This document shows positions 16,171 to 23,317 of a DNA stretch of 51,756 nucleotides, in pieces. The stretch comes from Nitrospira sp. (GTDB taxonomy: Bacteria; Nitrospirota; Nitrospiria; Nitrospirales; Nitrospiraceae). The stretch's first letter is position 1. Each line of letters opens with the position of its first letter. The position numbers were made by a program, and so were the translations under genes. The notes under the pieces were generated by a model that had not been told where the DNA came from, ran no database searches, and saw nothing but the letters and a program-made list of their open reading frames with translations. The stretch is taken from the NCBI GenBank assembly GCA_019636945.1, contig JAHBWO010000009.1, positions 1 to 51,756 on the forward strand, given 5' to 3'.

Positions 16171-16781
16171 GTGATCAGAGTTCCCAATGTACGCCTCATC
16201 ATAGTTCTGTCTATTATGACCGTTCCGATTGTTGGCATCGGCTGCTCAAAGAAGTCACCGTGGGGCGGGAGAGCAGGCTCAAGGATGTGATAGTGCTCAT
16301 CGAGGGGATCGAGAAAGGCAAGCCCTTTGCGTTCACCGATGCTGAAGTGGAAGCCAGTCTCTGTCAGTTCCTGCCATTCGTCACCGTGGTCAGCGACAAG
16401 CGCAAGGTCACGGTGTTTAATCGGGATCCGGTTTCTCACGGCATTCAAGGGTATGCGTACGACCAGTCAGGAGTCGATATTGTCCTGCATCGGCCGGCGC
16501 TACATGTGAGCGGTACGACCGATGTCGTGCAGCTCGTCAAAGGGCGGAAAGTCCTCACCATGCAGTGCGACATGCATCCCTACATGCAGAATTGGGGCTA
16601 TGCCCTCGACAATCCGTATTATGCCGTGACACATCTCAACGGCTCCTTTGCCATCGGTGATCTCCCGGCGGGCACCTACCGTATCAAGGCGTGGCATCCG
16701 ATTCTTGGAGCGGAAGAGCGAGAGTTGACCGTGAAACCCAATGAAACGGTCTCCCGCGATCTGTCGTTTGGGGCAAAATGA
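16171..16781 (+). pseudogene. Periplasmic cupredoxin/carboxypeptidase-regulatory-like lipoprotein gene, frameshifted and internally shortened
   Basis: A GTG at 16171 with AGGA 6 nt upstream starts a lipoprotein signal (Leu-Ile-Ile-Val-Leu, lipobox-like Val-Gly-Ile-Gly-Cys-Ser-Lys-Lys) that runs into a stop at about 16291. The neighbouring frame, from about 16250, carries the conserved domain: Lys-Asp-Val-Ile-Val-Leu-Ile-Glu-Gly-Ile-Glu-Lys-Gly, Met-Gln-Cys-Asp-Met-His-Pro-Tyr-Met, and Leu-Pro-Ala-Gly-Thr-Tyr-Arg-Ile-Lys-Ala-Trp-His-Pro. The signal and domain are thus out of frame, and the usual 40-60 residues between them are missing. If translated from a TTG at 16134 the product would lack a signal peptide. 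It is most likely a recently inactivated gene of a secreted copper-protein-like family. Confidence 0.65.
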
Positions 16782-16949
16782 TCTGCGCACCCCGAGGTGT
16801 AGTTGTCGGTCATAGAGCCTGCCGCAGCCAGTGAGCCATTCTCCTACCGATTGGTCTGGCATGGTGGTGTACATGCCGAGAAAATAGGAGGAGTCGTAGG
16901 CTGCTTGTCTGCGGATGAAACAACCGGGGTCGTGATCAAGGTACGCCCG
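16782..16949. other. Short intergenic stretch
   Basis: Nothing recognisable between the frameshifted lipoprotein gene and the selO remnant. Confidence 0.4.
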
Positions 16950-17220
16950 CCATCAAGGGCAATAGCGTTCATCGATTCGTTGCGGGACATTCACTCCAAA
17001 CTGATGGCCGGAGTACAGCATCGCCAGTGGCTCCATGCCCAGCACAACCAGAGGCCAACCGAAGGTTTGAGCAAACTCCGGACGGGCCTTTCTCCAAGGT
17101 CGATCAGTGTCGGGGCATCGGGATTCGCATGCTCGAGATAGGGGAACGGTCAGAAATCGCATCTGGTTCAGATTGGCGTACAAGGCATCCGGAAACCGCG
17201 CCTAGGAACTGTCGATGGAG
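16950..17220 (-). pseudogene. Remnant of selO (YdiU/UPF0061, protein AMPylase), N-terminal part only
   Basis: The minus strand encodes Leu-Tyr-Ala-Asn-Leu-Asn, Ala-Arg-Pro-Glu-Phe-Ala-Gln-Thr-Phe-Gly and Gly-Met-Glu-Pro-Leu-Ala-Met-Leu-Tyr-Ser-Gly-His-Gln-Phe-Gly-Val, then a degraded Val-Pro-Gln. This matches the characteristic N-terminal region of SelO proteins. The normal Gly-Asp-Gly-Arg-Ala that follows is lost and the frame stops at 16953. The catalytic pseudokinase core is absent. It is a deletion scar from a gene that is normally about 480-500 codons. Confidence 0.65.
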
Positions 17221-17298
17221 AGAGGTGGTAATCTGAGTCCGGCCATCGTTCCGATGTGCCATGGCTTGGTTGGCAAGCCTGGCAACCGGTTCATCGGT

Positions 17299-17691
17299 TC
17301 AACGAACTCGAGGATCTAAGTCATGCTCCACGGTGAAGACAAAGACTTTTTCCCCGATTTGAGCATCGATGTCCATGAAGAGTGCCGTCACCTTTGCCCC
17401 GGTGATGTCGCTCACCTCTTCGACAAGTCGATCACGGCCTTGGGCAATGAGCGTTTGGCGGATCCGTTTGACCATGTCCACACCGTCGGGGGTCTTGGCT
17501 AGCTGCCGCTCCGCGGGAGTGAGTACGCCTTTTAGCCGAACAACGATGAGATCCCGAACAATAAACGCCCGCACGTCCGTCGGACCCCGCCCCATGAAGT
17601 CCTGCTCGAATTTGATGATGGCGTTGCGGATCGCCACCTCCATTTCGGCCTTTGTCCGTTCGTTCTCCATGGGATTGCTGTCCGTCTTCAC
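17299..17691 (-). CDS. DUF2294 family protein (MpsC-like), intact copy
   Basis: This soluble protein of 123-130 residues belongs to the DUF2294 family (PF10057). This family is named after MpsC of the Staphylococcus membrane-potential-generating system MpsABC, where MpsA is NuoL-like and MpsB is DUF2309. Visible blocks are Ile-Lys-Phe-Glu-Gln-Asp-Phe-Met-Gly-Arg-Gly-Pro, Asp-Leu-Ile-Val-Val-Arg-Leu-Lys-Gly-Val-Leu-Thr, Val-Ser-Asp-Ile-Thr-Gly-Ala-Lys and Glu-Lys-Val-Phe-Val-Phe-Thr. The start is either GTG 17691 or ATG 17670; neither has a strong Shine-Dalgarno. It lies divergently beside the carbonic-anhydrase gene and 7-13 kb from the DUF2309/NuoL pair. Degraded copies lie at 10662, 13991 and 14743. 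Confidence 0.85.
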   Translation of the reverse strand: MKTDSNPMENERTKAEMEVAIRNAIIKFEQDFMGRGPTDVRAFIVRDLIVVRLKGVLTPAERQLAKTPDGVDMVKRIRQTLIAQGRDRLVEEVSDITGAKVTALFMDIDAQIGEKVFVFTVEHDLDPRVR

Positions 17692-17810
17692 GTAAGAAAT
17701 CGACTTTGGAGTATAGAGGCCTGATCGTCGAGGTCACAAGGACAATTCCACGTGTTGGGAGAACCTTGGGCACAACGGCCTAGTCGGATGAGGACAATGT
17801 ATCCGATGCT

Positions 17811-17840
17811 TTGACTCCCATGAGCCATATGCTCTATACT
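17811..17840 (+). promoter_or_regulatory. Sigma-70 promoter upstream of the carbonic-anhydrase-like gene
   Basis: TTGACT (17811-17816), an 18-bp spacer and TATACT (17835-17840). Transcription would begin near 17847 and yield a 5' leader of about 245 nt before the ATG at 18094. Confidence 0.6.
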
Positions 17841-17846
17841 TCCTGT

Positions 17847-18020
17847 GCTGTCTTCCTCATGGTGTCTTCTATTCCGGCGATGAGCCTGAACGGGAAGGTC
17901 TAGGAGGCCGGTGAAAAGAAAATGGCCGTAGGGTGATCGGTTCGTTGAGACCGATTGCAGTACAAGCCAACCAAGCGGCTTCGACGAGATGTCGAGCGCT
18001 GGTTGGCTTTTGTGTTTTTG
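17847..18020 (+). ncRNA. Structured leader or small RNA ending in a terminator
   Basis: Between the promoter and the coding start lie several possible hairpins (for example GGCCGG/CCGGCG combinations and ATCGGT-8 nt-ACCGAT near 17936-17955), then a full intrinsic terminator. The layout of promoter, folded region, terminator and gene is that of a riboswitch or attenuator, or of an independent sRNA. I could not match it to a known riboswitch class; fluoride and cobalamin motifs were tried by eye and did not fit. Confidence 0.4.
17964..18020 (+). terminator. Intrinsic terminator/attenuator 74 bp before the carbonic-anhydrase-like gene
   Basis: The outer stem AAGCCAACC pairs with GGTTGGCTT, extended inward by AGCG/CGCT and TCGAC/GTCGA with small bulges. 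It is directly followed by TTTTGTGTTTTT. This is the strongest terminator seen in the window. It is oriented so that it would cut off transcription of the downstream gene unless antiterminated. Confidence 0.75.
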
Positions 18021-18093
18021 GGAGTCAACCATTCCATCAGCAGGAATGCTGCTGGTTCAGTATGACGGCCCTGATCACAGAGGAATCATTGAA

Positions 18094-19191
18094 ATGAGTA
18101 CTTCATCTATACCGCAACCCTCCCCGGATAGTTCGCTCATACGCAAGCTACCCATTCGAGAACGGATCGACTGGTTGATAGAGCATGCCAAGCACTATGC
18201 CCAGGTGTACCAGAGTCCGGAATCCTTTCTGGCGCGCGAGCGGTACAGCGCCAAACACGAAACCGCCATCATCGCGCTCAAGTGCATGGATGGACGCCTC
18301 AATCTGTCCCTGGCCACCAATACTCCCGCCGGGATTATCCAGCCGCTCCGCAATATCGGCGGACGCTTCGACTTAGGTTGGCCGTACTTCGGAGAACTCC
18401 TGACAGCGGAGGTTGAGCGGATGGTCAGACATGGCCGTCGTACGCTGATCCTCATCAATTACCACTTTTCCAAGGGCGATCAACAACGTGGCTGTGCCGG
18501 TTGGGGGTACAACACCGATGCGGCCCGTGAGCATGCAATTCGAATAAAGCGGCAAGTCGAAGAAGTCTTCGGCACAGTCCACGGAACAGTCTATCCCTTG
18601 GTCTGTGGATTCGAAACCGATAAAGAGGCCCTCGTTCTTCATGGAAGCAACCATCGGGAGACCTTGGATCTCGAGACCGCGTCCGCTAAAGATCTCGCGT
18701 CCTTGCCTTCCACATTGTCCCGGCTGTACCCGGACATGCCCGAAGAAATGGAAAAGGATCTCTTGCCGCTGGTACAGGGCAATATCGCCCATATGAAGGA
18801 TCTCAGGAAAAGCGACCACTCACTGGAGATCGTTCACCATGAGTGGATGATCGGCGTCGGACGAGGGTTCCATTGGCTCCACATGCCGAACCTCGCGTTG
18901 ATCATCGGTCCCTACAGCCCGGACCTTGCCGACCCTCTCAGCAAGGCCGGCGGGATCATTGCGGCCAATATGCAACACGACCGCATTCCAGATGACGGCT
19001 TTCTGTTACTTTCCTTGGCACCCTACCACGACGTGGGGGTCGACCGCGCACGGGCTACGCTCAAGAGCCACTTCATGGCCGATTTTGCCGCCCATATCAT
19101 CCGTTCCGACCATCCCAAGATCGCAGACAAGATCAACATCCGCAAAGCCGTCCTGTCCTGGCACACGCGGGCGCTGGAGCTGATTGCGTGA
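18094..19191 (+). CDS. Divergent beta-class-like (CsoSCA-like) carbonic anhydrase
   Basis: This 365-residue protein has the beta-carbonic-anhydrase signature Cys64-Met-Asp66-Gly-Arg68 and, further on, His124 and Cys134 in a His-x9-Cys arrangement. Together Cys64/His124/Cys134 would bind zinc, with Asp66-Arg68 as the gating dyad. The long His-Cys spacing and overall length resemble carboxysomal-shell carbonic anhydrases rather than classic 200-residue beta enzymes. It probably interconverts CO2 and bicarbonate. The ATG at 18094 was chosen for AGAGGA 9 nt upstream; an upstream ATG at 17989 overlaps the terminator stem. It converges on the SulP/DAB operon. No signal peptide was seen, so it is likely cytoplasmic. 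Confidence 0.72.
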   Translation: MSTSSIPQPSPDSSLIRKLPIRERIDWLIEHAKHYAQVYQSPESFLARERYSAKHETAIIALKCMDGRLNLSLATNTPAGIIQPLRNIGGRFDLGWPYFGELLTAEVERMVRHGRRTLILINYHFSKGDQQRGCAGWGYNTDAAREHAIRIKRQVEEVFGTVHGTVYPLVCGFETDKEALVLHGSNHRETLDLETASAKDLASLPSTLSRLYPDMPEEMEKDLLPLVQGNIAHMKDLRKSDHSLEIVHHEWMIGVGRGFHWLHMPNLALIIGPYSPDLADPLSKAGGIIAANMQHDRIPDDGFLLLSLAPYHDVGVDRARATLKSHFMADFAAHIIRSDHPKIADKINIRKAVLSWHTRALELIA

Positions 19192-19293
19192 GCAAATGAC
19201 TCCCTTCTTGAGGGTTTGATCAATCATGCAGACGAAGGGTAGAAGAGAACAGACTTCCTAGTACACAACAAGTCATCATCATCGGAGTGGTCG

Positions 19294-19560
19294 ATGAGAC
19301 ACCAAGATTCCTGGTTTTGGACTCGCCGGGCAGTGATGAAATTCTCTGTCGCTGGTGTCCTGCTCGCGGGCTACAGGTTATTGTGGCCATCGGCTGCGCA
19401 GACCGGCAGCCCTCCCTCCACAGCAACGCGCTCAGACCACGAAGTTATGGATCATGGGGAGACGGATCCGTTTGGTGTGTCGGGACTCGGAAAGAGTGGC
19501 AGGAGGAAATCACGCCTCGGGTTCGAACTCTGTCCCGGCCGCAGCGAACCCACGAGTTAA
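19294..19560 (+). CDS. Putative small exported protein with Tat-like signal
   Basis: The 88-residue frame starts 102 bp after the carbonic-anhydrase-like gene, with GGAG 6 nt before the ATG. Residues 10-35 form an Arg-Arg motif followed by a hydrophobic core and Ala-x-Ala-like end (Thr-Arg-Arg-Ala-Val-Met-Lys, then Pro-Ser-Ala-Ala-Gln), resembling a twin-arginine signal. The remainder is hydrophilic with no known motif, and its last third looks less protein-like. It could be a genuine small periplasmic protein or the truncated start of a lost Tat substrate. Confidence 0.35.
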   Translation: MRHQDSWFWTRRAVMKFSVAGVLLAGYRLLWPSAAQTGSPPSTATRSDHEVMDHGETDPFGVSGLGKSGRRKSRLGFELCPGRSEPTS

Positions 19561-19709
19561 CGCCGACCTTGCAACGTCTCCCCTTAGCCCACGTTCTTCA
19601 TGAGCACCTCTGCCCAAGTTCGGCCTGCGACCATAGCATCTGCCTGCCTGATCGACAGGGGATCTCTTGTGACGAGACGAAGAGGTCCTTGACACGGATG
19701 TCGGACGAA

Positions 19710-20534
19710 TCAACGCACGACGAGGACGGAGCGGTCGGCCCGATGCACGATCTCCTCTGAGACGCTACCCATCAAGAAGCGACGAACGCCTGTTCGCCCA
19801 TGCGAACCGACCACAATGAGGTCGTAACCCTTTCCCACCTCGCAAATCAACTCAATGGGATCACCGCCGCGCACATCCGCAGAAGCCGTGAACCGTGGAC
19901 CATTCAAGGCCTTGACTGTCTCATCCACGCTCTGCCTGGCCTTGAGAGTACGCTCCTCGTGCGCCACATCCTGTTCGACCATCCCATGCTCGCTGGTGAC
20001 CGGAGGGGAAGACACCACGGAAAGAACCGTGAGGGATACGGGGTTCTTGAACGGATGCGCGGTCAGCCACGCCTGTAACCGGGCGGCGTCCTCCGAACCT
20101 TCTACAGCCAGGAGGACCTTGGAAACCGGACGAGCAGCTCCTTTCACGATCAACGTCGGTACCGTTGAATGGGTGAGGACGCGGTGCGAGACGCTGCCGA
20201 TAAACACCTCCGTCAGCCTGGCCAAATCGCGGGTGCCCATGACGATGAGGTCGGCGTTCACCGTAGCGCCGGTGTCGAGAATAAAGGAGGATGGATCTTG
20301 AGCGTCGCACAGCGTACGGATGGAAGGAATCTCGGTTGAGAGCAGAGCGCGGCATTCTTCGATGTGCCGACGACCAGACTCCATTGCCAAGTCACGGAAC
20401 CTGCCGTATTCTTGCATGGGTTCCATCTTGGCCCCATGGGCAAGCACCACTTCATCTAGCTGGTACAGTAACCCGATTTGGTTGACTGCGGGAAGGGTTT
20501 CTCTCGCCGCCCCCACGCCAAGTACGACACGCAT
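19710..20534 (-). CDS. Universal stress protein, two UspA domains
   Basis: Two tandem UspA domains span about residues 1-137 and 140-274. The second keeps the ATP-binding pattern Val-Gly-Ser-His-Gly-Arg-Thr-Gly-(9)-Gly-Ser-Val-Ser; the first has Met-Gly-Thr-Arg-Asp and Gly-Ser-Val-Ser-His. Such proteins bind nucleotides and modulate partner proteins. The start is the second of two adjacent ATGs (20534); GGGGGAG lies just upstream. It is the last gene of the minus-strand carbon-uptake operon, 100 bp after the SulP gene, which suggests a regulatory link with transport. Confidence 0.9.
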   Translation of the reverse strand: MRVVLGVGAARETLPAVNQIGLLYQLDEVVLAHGAKMEPMQEYGRFRDLAMESGRRHIEECRALLSTEIPSIRTLCDAQDPSSFILDTGATVNADLIVMGTRDLARLTEVFIGSVSHRVLTHSTVPTLIVKGAARPVSKVLLAVEGSEDAARLQAWLTAHPFKNPVSLTVLSVVSSPPVTSEHGMVEQDVAHEERTLKARQSVDETVKALNGPRFTASADVRGGDPIELICEVGKGYDLIVVGSHGRTGVRRFLMGSVSEEIVHRADRSVLVVR

Positions 20535-20637
20535 CATGGACTCCCCCTTCTGTTGGAGAACTGGAGCTGTGCCCCTCCAAAGAGAATATGACGCTCAACC
20601 ACGGTAGGTGAACGTCACTCTCCGGTCATGTTCTCCG

Positions 20638-22230
20638 TTATCCTCGCACCAGAGCCGACACGTCACTGTGCGAGGTAGGCCTGAGGCCCTCCTTGCCGAC
20701 GGTCGTCACGCTGCCGCCCGTTAGGGCGTATTCACCATTAAAAAGGTGGAATCGTTCATTCACCGTGTGGTCCATGTAGCTCACTCCGCTGTAGTCGATC
20801 GCCAGTTTCTTGCCGGGCGGGAGCTTGTCCAGTTGGTCGCGCATCGACACGAAATTCATGAAGCCGTGCGCGCCCTTGAGCTTCAGGATCAAGGCGTCGC
20901 CCCGTTCTTCCACAACGGCATCGGCTTTCGGCGAACGGACACCGCGTATGGCATTGGTCACCACCGCGATCACAAAACCGATAATAACACCCCACAGCAG
21001 ATCTACTGCCACCACGATAATGGTCGTGATCGCCATGTAGGCCACTTCCTCCTTACCGATGTGCGCGGCATGGATGAATTCTTTGGGGTGTGCCAGACGG
21101 AAGCCGATGAACACCAGCATGCCGGCCAACGCCGCCAGGGGAATCATGTTGAGGACACCAGGGAAGAGTGCGACAGCGAGAAGAAGGAAGAGTCCATGGA
21201 AGAAGTTGGACCAGCGGGTCCGAGCTCCGTTCATGATGTTCGCCGAGCTACGCACCACTTCCGCGATCATCGGCAGCCCACCGATAAACGAGGACAACGC
21301 ATTGGTTGTGCCTTTGCTGAGCAGCTCCCGATTCATGTTGGACCGACGCTTCCAGGGATCCATCTGATCCATAGCGGCGGCGGTCAACAGAGACTCAAGA
21401 CTGGCGACGAGCGTATAGGTCACGACGAATTTCCAGAACACGCCTGTCCCGGCCATGCCCCAGTCAGGGCCCTGAAAAGAACCCATAAAATCCAGCGGTA
21501 CCTTGACGAGAAACTCCGGACCGATGTTGAGCATTTGAGCCAGAGGCACCGTGACCAGGATGACCGCCATCGGTGCGGGCATCAATTTACCGATCTTTCC
21601 CAGATACGGCCACGCGATCATGATGGCCAGACTCAGTCCGCCGATCATGGCCACGCTGGGAACCAGATTGGCGAAGCTGGAGGGAATCGCCAAGATCGTC
21701 GGAATCATCTTGCCCGAGAAGGTCACGCCCAGCAATGAATGGATCTGCTTGGACATAATGATGATCCCGATGCCAGCCAACATGCCGTGCACGACGTTCA
21801 ACGGAAACATGTTCGTGAGCTTCCCCAGTTTGGCCAACCCCATAAGGATCTGGAGACCACCGCAGATCACACCGACGGCCAGTGCATATCGGAAGCCTGC
21901 CTCGACATTCACCGTGCCATCGGGCATGGCACCCATCGCTTGTACCGCGCCATAGACAATGGCAATCAGACCCGCAGCTGCGCCGTTAATGGTGACATAG
22001 GAACCTCCCAGGAGAGAGCCCAGGATGCCGCCAATGAAGCCGGCAATGACTCCGGCAATGGGCGGCGCTCCGCTGGCAATCGCAATGCCCAGACTCAAGG
22101 GCAGCGCGATGAGGAAGAGAATAAAGCCGGACATCACATCGGTTTTGGCGTTCTGTGTGAGCCCGGGAAAATAATCAAGAGGAGCAGGTCCGGCGTCCTG
22201 GACCTTCGCGACATCTTTTTCTGACGACAT
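20638..22230 (-). CDS. SulP-family anion transporter with STAS domain (likely bicarbonate)
   Basis: This 530-residue protein has a SulP transport domain (about 30-410, roughly 12-14 membrane spans; Asp-Val-Met-Ser-Gly-Phe at the start, Gly-Gly-Leu-Pro-Met-Ile-Ala-Glu-Val-Val-Arg-Ser-Ser-Ala-Asn in the core). A C-terminal STAS domain follows (about 435-520: Leu-Ala-Ile-Asp-Tyr-Ser-Gly-Val-Ser-Tyr-Met-Asp). SulP proteins carry sulfate, bicarbonate or dicarboxylates, often with Na+ or H+. Its place between USP genes and downstream of dabAB, and opposite a carbonic anhydrase, points to bicarbonate (BicA-like). This substrate is an inference. An AGAGGGA ribosome-binding site precedes the ATG. Confidence 0.88.
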   Translation of the reverse strand: MSSEKDVAKVQDAGPAPLDYFPGLTQNAKTDVMSGFILFLIALPLSLGIAIASGAPPIAGVIAGFIGGILGSLLGGSYVTINGAAAGLIAIVYGAVQAMGAMPDGTVNVEAGFRYALAVGVICGGLQILMGLAKLGKLTNMFPLNVVHGMLAGIGIIIMSKQIHSLLGVTFSGKMIPTILAIPSSFANLVPSVAMIGGLSLAIMIAWPYLGKIGKLMPAPMAVILVTVPLAQMLNIGPEFLVKVPLDFMGSFQGPDWGMAGTGVFWKFVVTYTLVASLESLLTAAAMDQMDPWKRRSNMNRELLSKGTTNALSSFIGGLPMIAEVVRSSANIMNGARTRWSNFFHGLFLLLAVALFPGVLNMIPLAALAGMLVFIGFRLAHPKEFIHAAHIGKEEVAYMAITTIIVVAVDLLWGVIIGFVIAVVTNAIRGVRSPKADAVVEERGDALILKLKGAHGFMNFVSMRDQLDKLPPGKKLAIDYSGVSYMDHTVNERFHLFNGEYALTGGSVTTVGKEGLRPTSHSDVSALVRG

Positions 22231-22386
22231 AATGGTTCCCTCTACTTTATTGCGTGAAGATTTTGTCCATATACGAATTCATCTCTCAGTAATGGCACAA
22301 CATTCAGATCCATGGCCCAAGGCAAACCAACTTGCCCCATTCGACCGACATTGACTATATCGCCTGCCTGCTTCTGAGACGGCCTC
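22231..22386. other. Spacer between uspA and the SulP gene
   Basis: 156 bp without a gene; no clear terminator, so co-transcription is likely. Confidence 0.4.
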
Positions 22387-23286
22387 TTATCCGATGACCA
22401 GGACGGGGACGGCGACACCGTGCAGGACTTTCTGTGTGACGCTCCCGTAGATGAACCGGGCTTCACTCTGAAACCCGTAGGCCCCCACAATCACGAGATC
22501 CAGTTGGGTCGATTCCTTGACGATGACCTCAGGCGGATCACCAGTGGCAACGTGACCATGTGCCTTGTAGCGCCCGGCTGCAGGGGCCTGGGCAGGCAGC
22601 GCACTGAGCTTTGCAGCGACGGTATCCACAAGGTTTTGTCCCCACCGCACCGAATCCTCATGCAAATTCTCATGAAAGCGATCATGATTGGCCAATGAGG
22701 TATCCTCGCGGTACGCCTTGAGCGTCGGCACCACATGCAGCACGGTCATCTCGACCGGGTCGTGAAAGGGGTTGGCCAAGAGCCAGCGCTGGATTTGCGC
22801 CGCGTCGTCGATCCCATTCACGGCGACCAACACGCGACGGATCTGTTCCGGCACCTGTTTGACGACCAGCGTTGAGCAGGGGGCATGGCTGGCGATCCGG
22901 TGAGAGACGCTGCCGACGGTGAACTCTCGCTCTTCGCTGCTGAGTTCGCGCGAGCCGGTGACGATCAAGTCGGCCGCCTCCATCTGCGCCGTGTTGATGA
23001 TCACGCGCGCCGCGTTCCCCAGTTCGCATACCTGCTTGACCACGAGGTTCAATTCAGTAGGGACGGATTTCGCCGCTTGCGCCAGGATTTTCTGCCCCGA
23101 GTCCAGCAGGGGGCGCAGCTCTTCCGGAACCGTGCCTCGACCAGCTGGTCCCGTAGCCGGATACTGCGCAAGCCCGTGGTCGACCGCATGCACCAGCGTG
23201 AGCTCAATCGGAGCGTAGAGTCGAGTGACGGCCTGTACCAGCTTGAATGTCGGATCAGATCGATCGACTGCCACGACGACACGCAT
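22387..23286 (-). CDS. Universal stress protein, two UspA domains (upstream paralogue)
   Basis: 299 residues with two UspA domains. The first has Val-Thr-Gly-Ser-Arg-Glu-Leu and Gly-Ser-Val-Ser-His-Arg-Ile; the second has Val-Gly-Ala-Tyr-Gly-Phe and Gly-Ser-Val-Thr-Gln-Lys-Val. The exact Gly-2x-Gly ATP signature is weakened in both domains, so nucleotide binding is uncertain. AAAGGAG is 7 nt before the ATG. It starts 31 nt after the NuoM-like gene, so it is part of the same operon. It is a paralogue of the gene at 19710-20534. Confidence 0.9.
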   Translation of the reverse strand: MRVVVAVDRSDPTFKLVQAVTRLYAPIELTLVHAVDHGLAQYPATGPAGRGTVPEELRPLLDSGQKILAQAAKSVPTELNLVVKQVCELGNAARVIINTAQMEAADLIVTGSRELSSEEREFTVGSVSHRIASHAPCSTLVVKQVPEQIRRVLVAVNGIDDAAQIQRWLLANPFHDPVEMTVLHVVPTLKAYREDTSLANHDRFHENLHEDSVRWGQNLVDTVAAKLSALPAQAPAAGRYKAHGHVATGDPPEVIVKESTQLDLVIVGAYGFQSEARFIYGSVTQKVLHGVAVPVLVIG

Positions 23287-23317
23287 ACCCTGCTCCTTTC
23301 TCAGACACCGTTGACGG

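Larger units (their letters stand above)
17692..18093. other. Divergent regulatory region between the MpsC-like and carbonic-anhydrase-like genes
   Basis: About 400 bp without a protein gene. It holds a good sigma-70 promoter (17811-17840), a structured RNA leader with several hairpins and a strong terminator hairpin (17964-18020), detailed in separate entries. Confidence 0.6.

Noticed and set aside
17875-17925. Fluoride- or cobalamin-type riboswitch
   Set aside because: GGCGATGAGCC and GGCCGGTGAAAA look suggestive, but the other obligatory conserved blocks of both classes are absent.
20746-21738. Long plus-strand open frame (330 codons) opposite the SulP gene
   Set aside because: His/Gln/Arg-rich low-quality translation typical of the antisense frame of a GC-rich gene; the minus-strand SulP is unmistakable.
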